From an uncultured Eubacteriales bacterium (GTDB lineage: Bacteria > Bacillota > Clostridia > Oscillospirales > QAMX01), in contig CAKTEH010000006.1 in NCBI GenBank assembly GCA_934546935.1, forward strand, positions 1 through 64,000: 64,000 nt of DNA. Reading direction: 5' to 3'. Below are positions 26,520 to 34,723 of the stretch, in pieces. Position 1 is the first letter of the stretch, and the number at the start of each line of letters is the position of its first letter. The notes below the pieces were generated by a model. The model saw only the letters and a program-made list of their open reading frames with translations, was not told the origin of the DNA and made no database searches. Position numbers and translations under genes: made by a program.

Positions 26520-27275
26520 TCAATTAGAAAAAACATTGGCCTGCAAAAAGGTTGTCCAGGGCGTCCCGCTGGTTCCTCTTCTGGCGCTTACAGATATATT
26601 TGCTCCTATATCTGTAAATGCGTCTATTAAGACGGGAACCCAATTGGATGGCGCAGCGTAAGTCCATGTCCGTGCAGACGGATAAAAAGTCTTAAGCTGA
26701 ACAGCATGATTTTCATCTACATCCTTTCCGGAACTGGAAATGTTTAATTCTTGGCTTACAAGATATACTCCACTTCCCAGATAATCTCCGGATGTACCTT
26801 CGGCTCCAATAATTTCTCCTTCTACTTCTGTTAATTTCCAATAATCCTTACCATTTACTCTTGCAGTCACTTCTGCGGTTACTATGAGTTTAACCATAAA
26901 AGAAGATGTCGAATCCCAAGTAGACCTTGTAATTACATTCTCGTCGCCTATAGCTCTTGTTTTATTTTCAGAATACGATTTGTTCAGATTTCTCAATTCT
27001 TGCCTGTACGCTTCATTTAACGGAACAACCAAGGTTTCTGATTTAATCCAATCATTTTCGGTCTTATATGAGTATTTATATAAGAAGCTGCCGTCTTCCG
27101 TTTCCGAAACTGTATTAAATACAATTGTATTTTTTGATGAAAGCATTTCGCAAACCGAAGCAATATCCTCATCTGTAAATGTAATGGGTTCTTGATACAT
27201 AGAGCTTATTGCGAATGTATTTGACGCACTAAAGCAAAAAATACATATTAATACCACCGTCAAAAATTTCTTCAT
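26520..27275 (-). CDS. secreted protein of unknown function
   Basis: A 251-aa protein with a clear signal peptide (MKKFLTVVLICIFCFSASNTFA, probable cleavage after residue 22). The mature part is polar and beta-rich in appearance, with no cysteine pairs and no recognised catalytic motif. It includes TRSTWDSTSSFMVKLIVTAE near residue 115. The start ATG at 27275 follows ATGGAGTA. It is first in a three-gene operon with two membrane proteins and has a leader of about 270 nt with a long hairpin. A secreted effector or bacteriocin-like role is only a guess. Confidence 0.7.
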   Translation of the reverse strand: MKKFLTVVLICIFCFSASNTFAISSMYQEPITFTDEDIASVCEMLSSKNTIVFNTVSETEDGSFLYKYSYKTENDWIKSETLVVPLNEAYRQELRNLNKSYSENKTRAIGDENVITRSTWDSTSSFMVKLIVTAEVTARVNGKDYWKLTEVEGEIIGAEGTSGDYLGSGVYLVSQELNISSSGKDVDENHAVQLKTFYPSARTWTYAAPSNWVPVLIDAFTDIGANISVSARRGTSGTPWTTFLQANVFSN

Positions 27276-27383
27276 AAATTACTCCATCATATAATCAAAC
27301 GTGTTTGCATATGGCAAATACACAGAATAATTCCTGTCCTTCTTTACTCTGATTAAACGTTCGGATTGTTCCTGTATCCTGAT

Positions 27384-27431
27384 TGCTATGGCGCATAACC
27401 TCACCAAAGGACGCAGTTATGCGCCATAGCA
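27384..27431. repeat. 16-bp perfect inverted repeat in the leader of the secreted-protein operon
   Basis: TGCTATGGCGCATAAC and its exact complement are separated by 16 nt. No T tract follows on the - strand (CAATCAGG), so it is not a simple terminator. It lies about 110 nt upstream of the 27275 start, inside the predicted transcript. Confidence 0.75.
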
Positions 27432-27554
27432 GATAAACCTCAACGAATGCCTCACCCAAAGACAAGCGGAATTTGAATGCAGCTCCAGATTCGTTTTATA
27501 AATAACAACGCGAAGCATCAAAGCCGTCAAATCCTCTCCATTTTTATTTGTATT

Positions 27555-27583
27555 ATTTTAACATAATATTTTAAATTTGTCAA
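27555..27583 (-). promoter_or_regulatory. promoter of the 27275-25952 operon
   Basis: On the - strand TTGACA (27583-27578) and TAAAAT (27560-27555) are spaced by 17 bp in an AT-rich setting. Transcription would begin about 27548, giving a 270-nt untranslated leader. Confidence 0.65.
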
Positions 27584-27652
27584 TTCAATTTAATAATTAT
27601 AAAAAATCAAGCGAATTGTCGCCATTAATTCGTTTATTTTGTGCAAGTTTTC

Positions 27653-27697
27653 AAAAAACTCCGCCTGCGTTCGCCGAACCTCCGGGAACGCAGGCGG
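27653..27697 (-). terminator. terminator of ileS
   Basis: CCGCCTGCGTTC (27661-27672) pairs with GAACGCAGGCGG (27686-27697). On the - strand it is followed by AGTTTTTTG. It lies 15 nt after the ileS stop. Confidence 0.88.
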
Positions 27698-27711
27698 ATC
27701 CTTTTATTTTA

Positions 27712-30700
27712 TCACTTTGCAATTTTCAGCCGCGCGGCATAGTCGCCGATCTCAACGTCCTTCTCCATAACAGGTACGTCGATTTCGCCAAACGCAGACA
27801 GCGTTTCCCGCTCAAGATCAGCCCGATATTGCGTTACAACAGCGGCAAGTTCTGCGGCGCCGGTCGTCACGCAGATGCGTACACGGTCGTCCACGCGGAA
27901 GCCCGCCTCACGGCGCAGCACCTGGCAGTTGCGCAGCAAGTCGCGGTAATACCCCTCGGCGCGAAGCGCGTCGGTAATCGTCGCGTCGATCGCAACCAGT
28001 TCCTCAAGCTTGTCGGCCGTATGCGCCGCAATATGCGGACGGGTCTTTGAGAGTACATTGAACAGCTCTGCCGGGACGGCGTTTTCATATCCCGGGATCC
28101 GGACATCGCCGCCGGTATGCTGCTGTACAGTAATCGCAGCCATTTCCCCGTCGGACAAATTATCCAGAATCCCCTTGACCTTCTGCAGGTCGCCCTTCAG
28201 AATCCGACCGGCAACCTTGAAGTTAAGCTGCAGATAGTCGTCCTGGATCAGGGAAGCATCTTCAACAAAGACGATTTCCTTGATATTCAGCTCATCGCGA
28301 ATCACGGCGAGATAAGGGGCGAGCTTACCTTCAAGCGATTTGTGCAGGTAAAGCGTGGAGAGCGGCTGACGCACCTTGATCTGGCGCTCGTTGCGCAGCT
28401 TCAGCGCGGTTGCGATCACGTCGCGCGCGGCGGCGGTCGCGTCCAGCAGCGCACGGTCGATCTCGCCTGGCTTCGGGAACCGGGTCAGATGCACGCTCTG
28501 TGCAGCGTCCGGCTGGTATTTGCGCACCATATTCTGCCAGATATACTCTGTCATAAACGGGATAATCGGCGCCATTGCGCCGCAGATATTGCGGATCGCA
28601 TAGAACAGCGCAGCATATGCTTCCTGCTTGTCCGCGTCCTCGCCTTCTTTCCAGAAGCGGCGGCGGTTAATACGCACATACCAGTTGGAAACGTCGTCCA
28701 CACACTGCTCAAACGCACGCACGACGTCGGCGGTGTTATAATTCTCATAGGTACGCGTTGCGGATTCCACAAACTCCGCTACACGGGAGGAAAGCCAACG
28801 GTCGGAAAGATTGCGGTAGGCAGGTTCCCCACCGATTACCGGGTTGTCGATTTCCGCATAGGTTTCAAAGAAGGTATAGATATTCCAAAGGCCCAGCATC
28901 TTGCGGCGGGCCTCGTCGCCCAGGTTAAAGCCGAAACGCACGTCGGAAGCGACGTTCGCGCCCGCGTAGAGATAACGCACGGCGTCCGCGCCGATGCGCT
29001 CGGCGGCCTCGTCGAAGCGAATCATGTAGCCGGACTTCGAGAAACGGGAACCGTCCTCAGCCACGACGGAGTTATAGGCCAGCACGCGCTCGTAAGGCGC
29101 GCGTCCTGTGAGCACAACGGACATGAAGAGGATCGAATAAAACCACAGACGCACCTGCTCGCGCATTTCCGTGACCCAGTTTGCGGGGAACTGCTTTTCC
29201 CAGTAGCCGCGGTCGGAGAAATATTTCAGTGTGGAGAACGGTGTAATGCCCGCGTCGAGCCATACGTCGCCGACGGACGGGATGCGGTTCACCGCCGCGC
29301 CGCAGTGCGGACAGCGGATCGCAATTTCGTCGATCCACGGACGGTGCAGCTCCGGCAGCGCGTCCACCTTCGCCGGGTCGACGGCCAGACGGCGCAGTTC
29401 GTCGCGCGAGCCCACGACCGTCACTTTCCCGCAGTCCGGGCAGACATAGAAGGGCAGCGGCAGTCCGTAATAACGTTTGCGGGAGATGTTCCAGTCGCCC
29501 ATGTTGTTGAGCCAGTCGAGCATCCGCTTGCCGATGTAGGGCGGATCCCACTTGACGCCCTCGGCGGCTTTGATAAGCTGCGGACGGATTTCGTCCGTTC
29601 GGATATACCACTCTTCGACGAGGCGGAAGAGCACCTGACTCTTGCAGCGCCAGCAGACGGGGTACATATGGGTAAATTCCATGGTTTTATAGAGCTTGCC
29701 GAGCTCGCGCAGTTTATCAAATACCGGCTGCGCGGCCTCCGCCGCGGTCAGTCCGGAGAGGAAGTCATAGTTATCGTAAATCTTGCCGGACTCGTCGATC
29801 GGGCAAATCTCCGCGAGGCCCAGCGAACGGCCCAGCTCGAAATCCTCCGCACCGCAGCCAGGCGCGATGTGCACGACGCCGGAACCTTCGTCCGCGGCGA
29901 CCTCGTCCCACGGCACAACCTTATGCTCAACGCCAGCCTGCACGGGCAGCATCGGGAAAATGGACTCATAGGAAAGGCCGACGAGGACCTCTCCCTTCAG
30001 CGTTTCGATGACATTCTTCGCGCCGTCGATATAGCCGAGGGAGTTTTTCGCCAAAACGAGCGGGCGCGGCGAATCGTCGGTCACGATCTTCACATAGGTC
30101 AGCTCCGGATTCACGGCCAGCGCCACGTTTGCCGAAAGCGTCCACGGCGTGGTGGTCCAGACGAGCAGGTCAAAGTCGCGGTCTTCCATCGGCACGCGCA
30201 CGAAAACGGAGGTATGCGTGACTTCCTTGTGCGAGCCGGTCATTTCGTGCTCGGACAGCGAGGTGCCGCAGCGCGGGCACCACGGCATCGGGCGGTTTTC
30301 GGTTGTAATCCAGCCGTGCTCGTCGCAGACCTTCAAAAAGTGCCAGATGCCCTCGATATTTTCATCGGAGTTGGTATAATAGGAGTTGTCCCAGTCCATC
30401 CACTGACCGAGGCGCTTGCTCTGCTCGGTAATGATGCCGGAGAATTTTTTCACGCGCTCGACGCATTTACGCGTGAATTTGTCCATACCGTAGGCCTCGA
30501 TATCGCGTTTGCCGGAAAAGCCCAGCTCCTTCTCGACCTCCACCTCGACCCAGAGACCCTGGCCGTCGAAGCCGTTGCGGTAGTGGCAGGCATGGCCGGT
30601 CATGCCCTTATAGCGCAGGATGATATCCTTAATGCTGCGTCCCCAGGCATGGTGGACGCCCATGGGGTTATTGGCCGTGATCGGCCCATCGAGAAAACGG

Positions 30701-30807
30701 AAGATCGGGCCGTTTTCGTTTTGTTTCATCAGCTTTTTCTGAAAACCCTCGCGTTCCCAGAGCTCCAGGATTTCATGCTCCATTTGGATAAAGTCAGGCT
30801 TTACCAT
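27712..30807 (-). CDS. ileS: isoleucyl-tRNA synthetase, variant signature motifs
   Basis: A 1031-aa class I synthetase. The HIGH motif is replaced by GVHH (residues 50-53, NPMGVHHAWG) and KMSKS by FSKS (residues 589-592, GSRFSKSGYM). The editing domain with VWTTTPWTLSANVALAV lies near residue 220, and the WLDAGITPFST block lies near 520. The anticodon-binding domain follows (VRRFEQ-like region, CVDDVSNWYVRINRRRFW) and then a DUF5915-like C-terminal end. GxHH is the signature known from mupirocin-hyper-resistant IleRS2 enzymes. The ATG at 30807 has a GGAGG site. It is controlled by a T-box leader at 30830-31079. Confidence 0.93.
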   Translation of the reverse strand: MVKPDFIQMEHEILELWEREGFQKKLMKQNENGPIFRFLDGPITANNPMGVHHAWGRSIKDIILRYKGMTGHACHYRNGFDGQGLWVEVEVEKELGFSGKRDIEAYGMDKFTRKCVERVKKFSGIITEQSKRLGQWMDWDNSYYTNSDENIEGIWHFLKVCDEHGWITTENRPMPWCPRCGTSLSEHEMTGSHKEVTHTSVFVRVPMEDRDFDLLVWTTTPWTLSANVALAVNPELTYVKIVTDDSPRPLVLAKNSLGYIDGAKNVIETLKGEVLVGLSYESIFPMLPVQAGVEHKVVPWDEVAADEGSGVVHIAPGCGAEDFELGRSLGLAEICPIDESGKIYDNYDFLSGLTAAEAAQPVFDKLRELGKLYKTMEFTHMYPVCWRCKSQVLFRLVEEWYIRTDEIRPQLIKAAEGVKWDPPYIGKRMLDWLNNMGDWNISRKRYYGLPLPFYVCPDCGKVTVVGSRDELRRLAVDPAKVDALPELHRPWIDEIAIRCPHCGAAVNRIPSVGDVWLDAGITPFSTLKYFSDRGYWEKQFPANWVTEMREQVRLWFYSILFMSVVLTGRAPYERVLAYNSVVAEDGSRFSKSGYMIRFDEAAERIGADAVRYLYAGANVASDVRFGFNLGDEARRKMLGLWNIYTFFETYAEIDNPVIGGEPAYRNLSDRWLSSRVAEFVESATRTYENYNTADVVRAFEQCVDDVSNWYVRINRRRFWKEGEDADKQEAYAALFYAIRNICGAMAPIIPFMTEYIWQNMVRKYQPDAAQSVHLTRFPKPGEIDRALLDATAAARDVIATALKLRNERQIKVRQPLSTLYLHKSLEGKLAPYLAVIRDELNIKEIVFVEDASLIQDDYLQLNFKVAGRILKGDLQKVKGILDNLSDGEMAAITVQQHTGGDVRIPGYENAVPAELFNVLSKTRPHIAAHTADKLEELVAIDATITDALRAEGYYRDLLRNCQVLRREAGFRVDDRVRICVTTGAAELAAVVTQYRADLERETLSAFGEIDVPVMEKDVEIGDYAARLKIAK

Positions 30808-30829
30808 CGTAAACCTCCATAAAGAGTAA

Positions 30830-31079
30830 TCAATAAAAAAATCCCCGTCCCGGCAACCGGAGACGAGGCGTATTGCGCTCGTTTATACCACCTTTTGCGC
30901 GCACTGCATGCGTTCACCCGGTAACGGCGGCGGCACCGGCACAGCCTACTTTAAACCTTTCGGTGCGCAGCTCGGGAGTGATTTTGTATGCAGCCGCGCC
31001 GCCGGGCTTTCACCCGCCCCGGCTCGCTTTGGACGTTCTTTACCGCATGCAGTTCTCCGTCATCGCTTTTGACAGAACA
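30830..31079 (-). promoter_or_regulatory. T-box riboswitch of ileS
   Basis: On the - strand the leader carries the conserved T-box bulge AAAAGGTGGTA (around 30886-30896) followed by a competing terminator: CCTCGTCTCCGG pairs with CCGGGACGGGG (30869-30842) and runs into TTTTTTT (30841-30835). Upstream is the stem I region with GCGAGCCGGGG, and AAATCACTCCCGAGCTG, where an ATC (Ile) triplet sits as specifier candidate. Uncharged tRNA-Ile would stabilise the antiterminator and turn ileS on. Confidence 0.87.
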
Positions 31080-31108
31080 TTTATACACCGGAAACGGACT
31101 TTTGTCAA
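31080..31108 (-). promoter_or_regulatory. ileS promoter
   Basis: On the - strand TTGACA (31108-31103) and TATAAA (31085-31080) are spaced by 17 bp, just upstream of the T-box leader. Confidence 0.8.
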
Positions 31109-31552
31109 GTACTGTCCTCGATTTTGCGGCATTTTTATGGACAAATCAAAAGCGTTTCCACCGCGCGCCGCCTACAGTAAAGGGAATTCAAAAGACGCGA
31201 CAGTCCGCCAATGCATATGCATGTAAAACAAAAACCGCGCCTTCCATGCAGACGCTATCCTATGGCTGGCAGGCCATCCTTGCACGCGTTTCTGTTTTCT
31301 CCGTTCAAACAATGAAAAATCATCATTTTCTGCCCGTTTCCTATACATATCCGTCCCTGTGCTGCGTTACAATAAATATCCAGACAAAAAACTGCGCATC
31401 CAGACAACGCCGGAGCACAACCGTCCGCACCGGGATATCTTTTGGAATCAGAATTTATTTAGTGAAATTTTGTTGACTTTTTTCCCTTTTTGGGTCATGA
31501 TATATTTATATAGATTTATTTTTATCGAATCAAAGGCAGAGGTGAACAAAGC
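31109..31552 (+). promoter_or_regulatory. 444-nt intergenic region with probable lysR promoter
   Basis: TTGACT (31474-31479) and CATGAT (31497-31502) are spaced by 17 bp, 50 nt before the LysR start; the -10 is poor, so activation or autoregulation is possible. AGAGGTG at 31537 is the ribosome site. The rest of the gap holds no recognisable gene or RNA. Confidence 0.5.
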
Positions 31553-32482
31553 ATGAATATTCTCCACTTAAAGTATGCGGTGGAAATCGCCAACACAAAA
31601 TCCATCAGCAAGGCCGCAGAAAACCTGTATATGGGGCAGCCCAACCTCAGCCGCGCGATGAAGGAGCTGGAGGAAAGCCTCGGGATTTCCATCTTCAAAC
31701 GCACCTCCAAAGGGATCACCATTACCCCCGAGGGTGAAGAATTCCTGCAGTATGCGCGCAGAATCGTACGGCAGGTCGACGAGGTCGAATCCTTATACCG
31801 CAATGGAAAAAACGACAAGAAAACCTTTTCTGTGTGTGTCCCGCGTGCAAGCTATGTTGCCAACGCCTTTTCGGCCTTCTCCAGCCGCCTGTCCACCGAT
31901 ACGCCGATTGAAATTATCTACCGCGAAACCAATTCCATGCGCACCATCCGCAACATCGTCGATGAGGACAACGACCTCGGCATTATCCGCTACCAGGCCT
32001 CCTTTGACCGCTATTTCCGTTCCCTTTTCAATGAGAAAAAGCTCACGGCAGAAACCATTACGGAGTTCTCCTATGTGCTCTTGATGTCGCGTCAGCATCC
32101 TCTGGCTAGCCGTGAAGACATTAAGCTGCGGGAACTGTCCGACTATATTGAAATTACCCATGCGGATTCCTATGTCCCGTCCCTGCCGTTGATCGACGTA
32201 AAAAAGGCGGAACTTTCGGAATATGTGGACAAGCGTATATTCGTCTTTGAACGCGCCAGCCAGTATGAGCTGCTTGAGCGGGTTCCCAACACCTTCATGT
32301 GGGTCTCCCCTGTTTCCCAGTCGCTATTGGATAAATACAGCCTGATTCAGAAAAAATGCACCTCGAATAAGAAAATTTATAAGGATGTGCTGATCTACCG
32401 CAAAGGCTATGTCTTCACGGATTTAGACCGGCAGTTTATTGAAAACCTCAACCAGGCAAAACTTGACCTGGACATGGGATAA
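31553..32482 (+). CDS. LysR family transcriptional regulator
   Basis: A 309-aa regulator. The N-terminal winged HTH is typical (LKYAVEIANTKSISKAAENL, then GQPNLSRAMKELEESLG and FKRTSKGITITPEGEEFL). The C-terminal part is a less conserved periplasmic-binding-like effector domain. The neighbouring genes are ileS (divergent) and a convergent lipoprotein gene, so there is no obvious target beside it; its ligand is unknown. The start ATG at 31553 follows AGAGGTGAAC. A clean terminator follows at 32498. Confidence 0.9.
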   Translation: MNILHLKYAVEIANTKSISKAAENLYMGQPNLSRAMKELEESLGISIFKRTSKGITITPEGEEFLQYARRIVRQVDEVESLYRNGKNDKKTFSVCVPRASYVANAFSAFSSRLSTDTPIEIIYRETNSMRTIRNIVDEDNDLGIIRYQASFDRYFRSLFNEKKLTAETITEFSYVLLMSRQHPLASREDIKLRELSDYIEITHADSYVPSLPLIDVKKAELSEYVDKRIFVFERASQYELLERVPNTFMWVSPVSQSLLDKYSLIQKKCTSNKKIYKDVLIYRKGYVFTDLDRQFIENLNQAKLDLDMG

Positions 32483-32497
32483 GCAGGCGTGAAGAAT

Positions 32498-32524
32498 AAA
32501 GGCCGCCCAAATCGGGCGGCCTTT
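32498..32524. terminator. bidirectional terminator
   Basis: AAAGGCCGCCC and CGGGCGGCCTTT flank the loop aaat, with T runs on both sides. It separates the LysR gene from the convergent lipoprotein gene. Confidence 0.88.
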
Positions 32525-32535
32525 TATACCGGGTG

Positions 32536-33114
32536 TCAGCCTGCAAGATAATCTTTTATGAGTTCGGCATAATCGTCGACGGAAATCATACTGGTGCCGA
32601 CAGAGGCTGTGGAGATATGGCCTGCGGGAAATTTGTTGGTTTGGATCATATCGTTCGCTTCAATTAATCTCACATAAGCTGGTGTGAGCATAAAGTTATT
32701 TGAATCCAGGAAAAGCAGGACGCGATCGCCTTCTTCCAAAAGCTCCACACCATCTACAACATAAATACGATCTTCAAGCTCGCCGCCATCCTGTATACAA
32801 ACGATAGTATCTTTGTGTTCGCCTTTTAGAGTGCATTCTACCGAAATAGTAGCATCTGTAAAAACATCATATGCCACCATATCGGTATTCGGAGGGCCAA
32901 ACGCTACTGTTCTGGCATCCGCCACCGAGGAAACCATACCTATGACAATCGTAGATGCAATGTCACACGCTTCCTCAAAACTAAAATCAGCCCAAAGATT
33001 CTGGACTTCGACAATTTGTTTGTCTGGCTTTTCCGCAGCGTCTATACCGCATCCACAAAAAAGAAATAATATCAAAATTATTGCAAAAGCTAAAGTATTT
33101 CGCCTGCACTTCAT
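32536..33114 (-). CDS. lipoprotein of unknown function
   Basis: About 192 aa from the ATG at 33114, which has the strong site AAGGAGGTG; the frame upstream to 33165 overlaps the neighbour and has none. The signal peptide (residues about 5-21, AFAIILILFLF) leads to a lipobox-like FCGC. The mature part contains CDIASTIVIGMVSS and YVVDGVELLEEGDRVLLFLD, a pattern seen in small beta-barrel-like extracellular proteins, but I do not recognise the family. It starts 13 nt after the metalloprotease gene, so the two form an operon. AT-rich composition. Confidence 0.65.
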   Translation of the reverse strand: MKCRRNTLAFAIILILFLFCGCGIDAAEKPDKQIVEVQNLWADFSFEEACDIASTIVIGMVSSVADARTVAFGPPNTDMVAYDVFTDATISVECTLKGEHKDTIVCIQDGGELEDRIYVVDGVELLEEGDRVLLFLDSNNFMLTPAYVRLIEANDMIQTNKFPAGHISTASVGTSMISVDDYAELIKDYLAG

Positions 33115-33127
33115 AACAAGCACCTCC

Positions 33128-33731
33128 TTATTCATCATAAACGGAGCGATAGCTATCTTTATCATAGTCCTTTAAAATACGCTGTTGCCTATTACTTGCA
33201 AGAACTGGACTCATTACATTATTCGGACAACTTCCAACGCCACAGGACCCAATACCCACGTCGTTATGGCAATGCGCTACGCCATATGCGTGACCAAGTT
33301 CATGTAATATAACGCTTTGCAAATCGTAAGCACCAGGTTGTGCAGAACTTGAAAATGTATGGGAATCTGATAACCGAATCCAAACATACTGCAAATCCCC
33401 CGAATCTGGATTCGGTGTTATACGAGCGACGGTGCCTATGGACAAATAATCAAAATATATCCTACATTGGCTATTTGAATCGTTTGTTAAAACAGAGGTT
33501 AATAGTTCCGACCCATCATTAGCTTGAACATAATTCCATTTTATCATTGCCTCTTCCGTCTGGGTTTCCTGCCAAGGTTCTAAGCCATCGCAATACCATT
33601 CAATCGTACATGGCACACTCGGCCATTTAAAAGCCAACATATACCTGGGACTCACTGCATAAACCGGTCAGCGCGGAAAACGCAAAAAGAACGGTTATGC
33701 AAATAAACAGAAATTTTGTTCTTCTGTTCAT
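33128..33731 (-). pseudogene. secreted metzincin-type metalloprotease, frameshifted
   Basis: The main frame (33655-33128, GTG start) has the full zinc motif HELGHAYGVAH (His118, Glu119, His122, His128) and a Met-turn (NNVMSPV). It lacks a signal peptide and has an in-frame tga just before its GTG. In another frame an ATG at 33731 encodes a perfect signal peptide (MNRRTKFLFICITVLFAFSA, then LTGLC) that runs on to a stop at 33627. Joining the two needs a shift of one base between about 33630 and 33690. Either a recent frameshift, a sequence error, or programmed shifting (no slippery heptamer seen). It is followed by a lipoprotein gene. Confidence 0.65.
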
Positions 33732-33968
33732 TGAATACATCCCTTATTCTCACATTTCCTGTACGTATACGAGGATGAACCTGCAAACCTCCTTTCTTCT
33801 GTTTCAGCAATACATATAATTTACAGTTAAATATTACAAAACAATCGAAAAAATTGTCAATATATTTTTGTAATTTCCCCCAATCCAATTTGCAGAACTT
33901 GACGCTTTCCCTCCTAGCCCGGCAAATTGCCATATGCGTTTCTATATAATGTTATATCATTTCTCTAT
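33732..33968. other. AT-rich intergenic region
   Basis: It holds the upstream region of the metalloprotease gene (leftward). No convincing promoter pair or RNA was identified. A 93-aa frame here (33933-33652) lacks a start site and family, and is not counted as a gene. Confidence 0.4.
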
Positions 33969-33997
33969 TTGCATTTTCTTTACACTTCCTTTATAAT
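33969..33997 (+). promoter_or_regulatory. rex promoter
   Basis: TTGCAT (33969-33974) and TATAAT (33992-33997) are spaced by 17 bp, 33 nt upstream of rex. No clear Rex operator (TTGTTAA-type palindrome) was seen beside it. Confidence 0.75.
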
Positions 33998-34029
33998 AGG
34001 AACCGGAACTTAACCAAAGGAGCAAAAAA

Positions 34030-34650
34030 ATGAGCGTTTCGCCAAAACTGTTTACACGGCTTCCGATGTACCTGCATTATCTCAAGCAGATGCCGGAAGG
34101 CGTGGAAAATATATCCGCCACCGCCATCGCCGCCGCGCTTGGATACGGCGACGTGCAGGTGCGCAAGGATCTTTCCGCCGTCAGCGGCGAAGGCAAACCA
34201 AAAACCGGTTATGAAGTCTGCGGCCTGATCCGTGCGCTCGAAAATTTCCTTGGCTATAACCAGGTCAATACCGCAGTCATCGTCGGCGCCGGAAAACTTG
34301 GGATGGCGCTTTATGAGTATTCCGGCTTTGCCGAATACGGCCTGCGCATCGCTGCCGCGTTTGACAAGGACCCGGGGAAAGTCGGCGTTGCGCCCAGCGG
34401 TAAGCTTGTTTACCCGCTCTCAGATTTTGAGGATTTTTGTTCCGACGGCGCGGTGAAAATCGGCATTATCACAACCCCTGCCACAGCTGCGCAGCAGGCC
34501 TGCGATCTGATGTGCGCAAACGGCATTGCCGCGATCTGGTGCTTTGCCCCCGCGCATATCAATGCCCGCGAAGGCGTCATGGTGCAATATGAGAACATGG
34601 CAAGCACCCTCGCCATGCTGTCAAGCCATCTGGCCCGGGAAACTGAATAA
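34030..34650 (+). CDS. rex: redox-sensing transcriptional repressor Rex
   Basis: A 206-aa NADH/NAD+ sensor of normal length. The N-terminal winged helix reads RLPMYLHYLKQM and ALGYGDVQVRKDLS. The Rossmann domain starts VIVGAGKLGMALYEY near residue 83. The C-terminal domain-swapped helix is present (NMASTLAMLSSHLARE). Rex represses fermentation and NADH-recycling genes until NADH rises. The ATG at 34030 follows AAAGGAGC. It is followed by a hairpin and then the GH43-like gene. Confidence 0.94.
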   Translation: MSVSPKLFTRLPMYLHYLKQMPEGVENISATAIAAALGYGDVQVRKDLSAVSGEGKPKTGYEVCGLIRALENFLGYNQVNTAVIVGAGKLGMALYEYSGFAEYGLRIAAAFDKDPGKVGVAPSGKLVYPLSDFEDFCSDGAVKIGIITTPATAAQQACDLMCANGIAAIWCFAPAHINAREGVMVQYENMASTLAMLSSHLARETE

Positions 34651-34657
34651 GCCGCCG

Positions 34658-34689
34658 ATCCTGTCTGCCTTTGCGGGCAGGATTTTTTA
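34658..34689 (+). terminator. terminator of rex
   Basis: ATCCTG/CTGCC arms pair with GGGCAGGAT (one bulge), followed by tttttt. It separates rex from the next gene only by 35 nt. Confidence 0.8.
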
Positions 34690-34723
34690 CAACGCAAAAT
34701 TGGATTTTTACAGGAGGACGCAC

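Noticed and set aside
28117..30822. A 901-codon open frame on the + strand antisense to ileS
   Set aside because: It mirrors the ileS gene almost exactly, has no family resemblance, and the composition is what a GC-rich codon set gives on the complementary strand.
31200..31230. ATGCATATGCAT palindrome in the ileS-lysR gap
   Set aside because: Only 12 bp, isolated, and not placed at a promoter element.
33652..33933. A 93-codon frame covering the metalloprotease leader
   Set aside because: It overlaps a much better signal-peptide frame and has no recognisable start or family.
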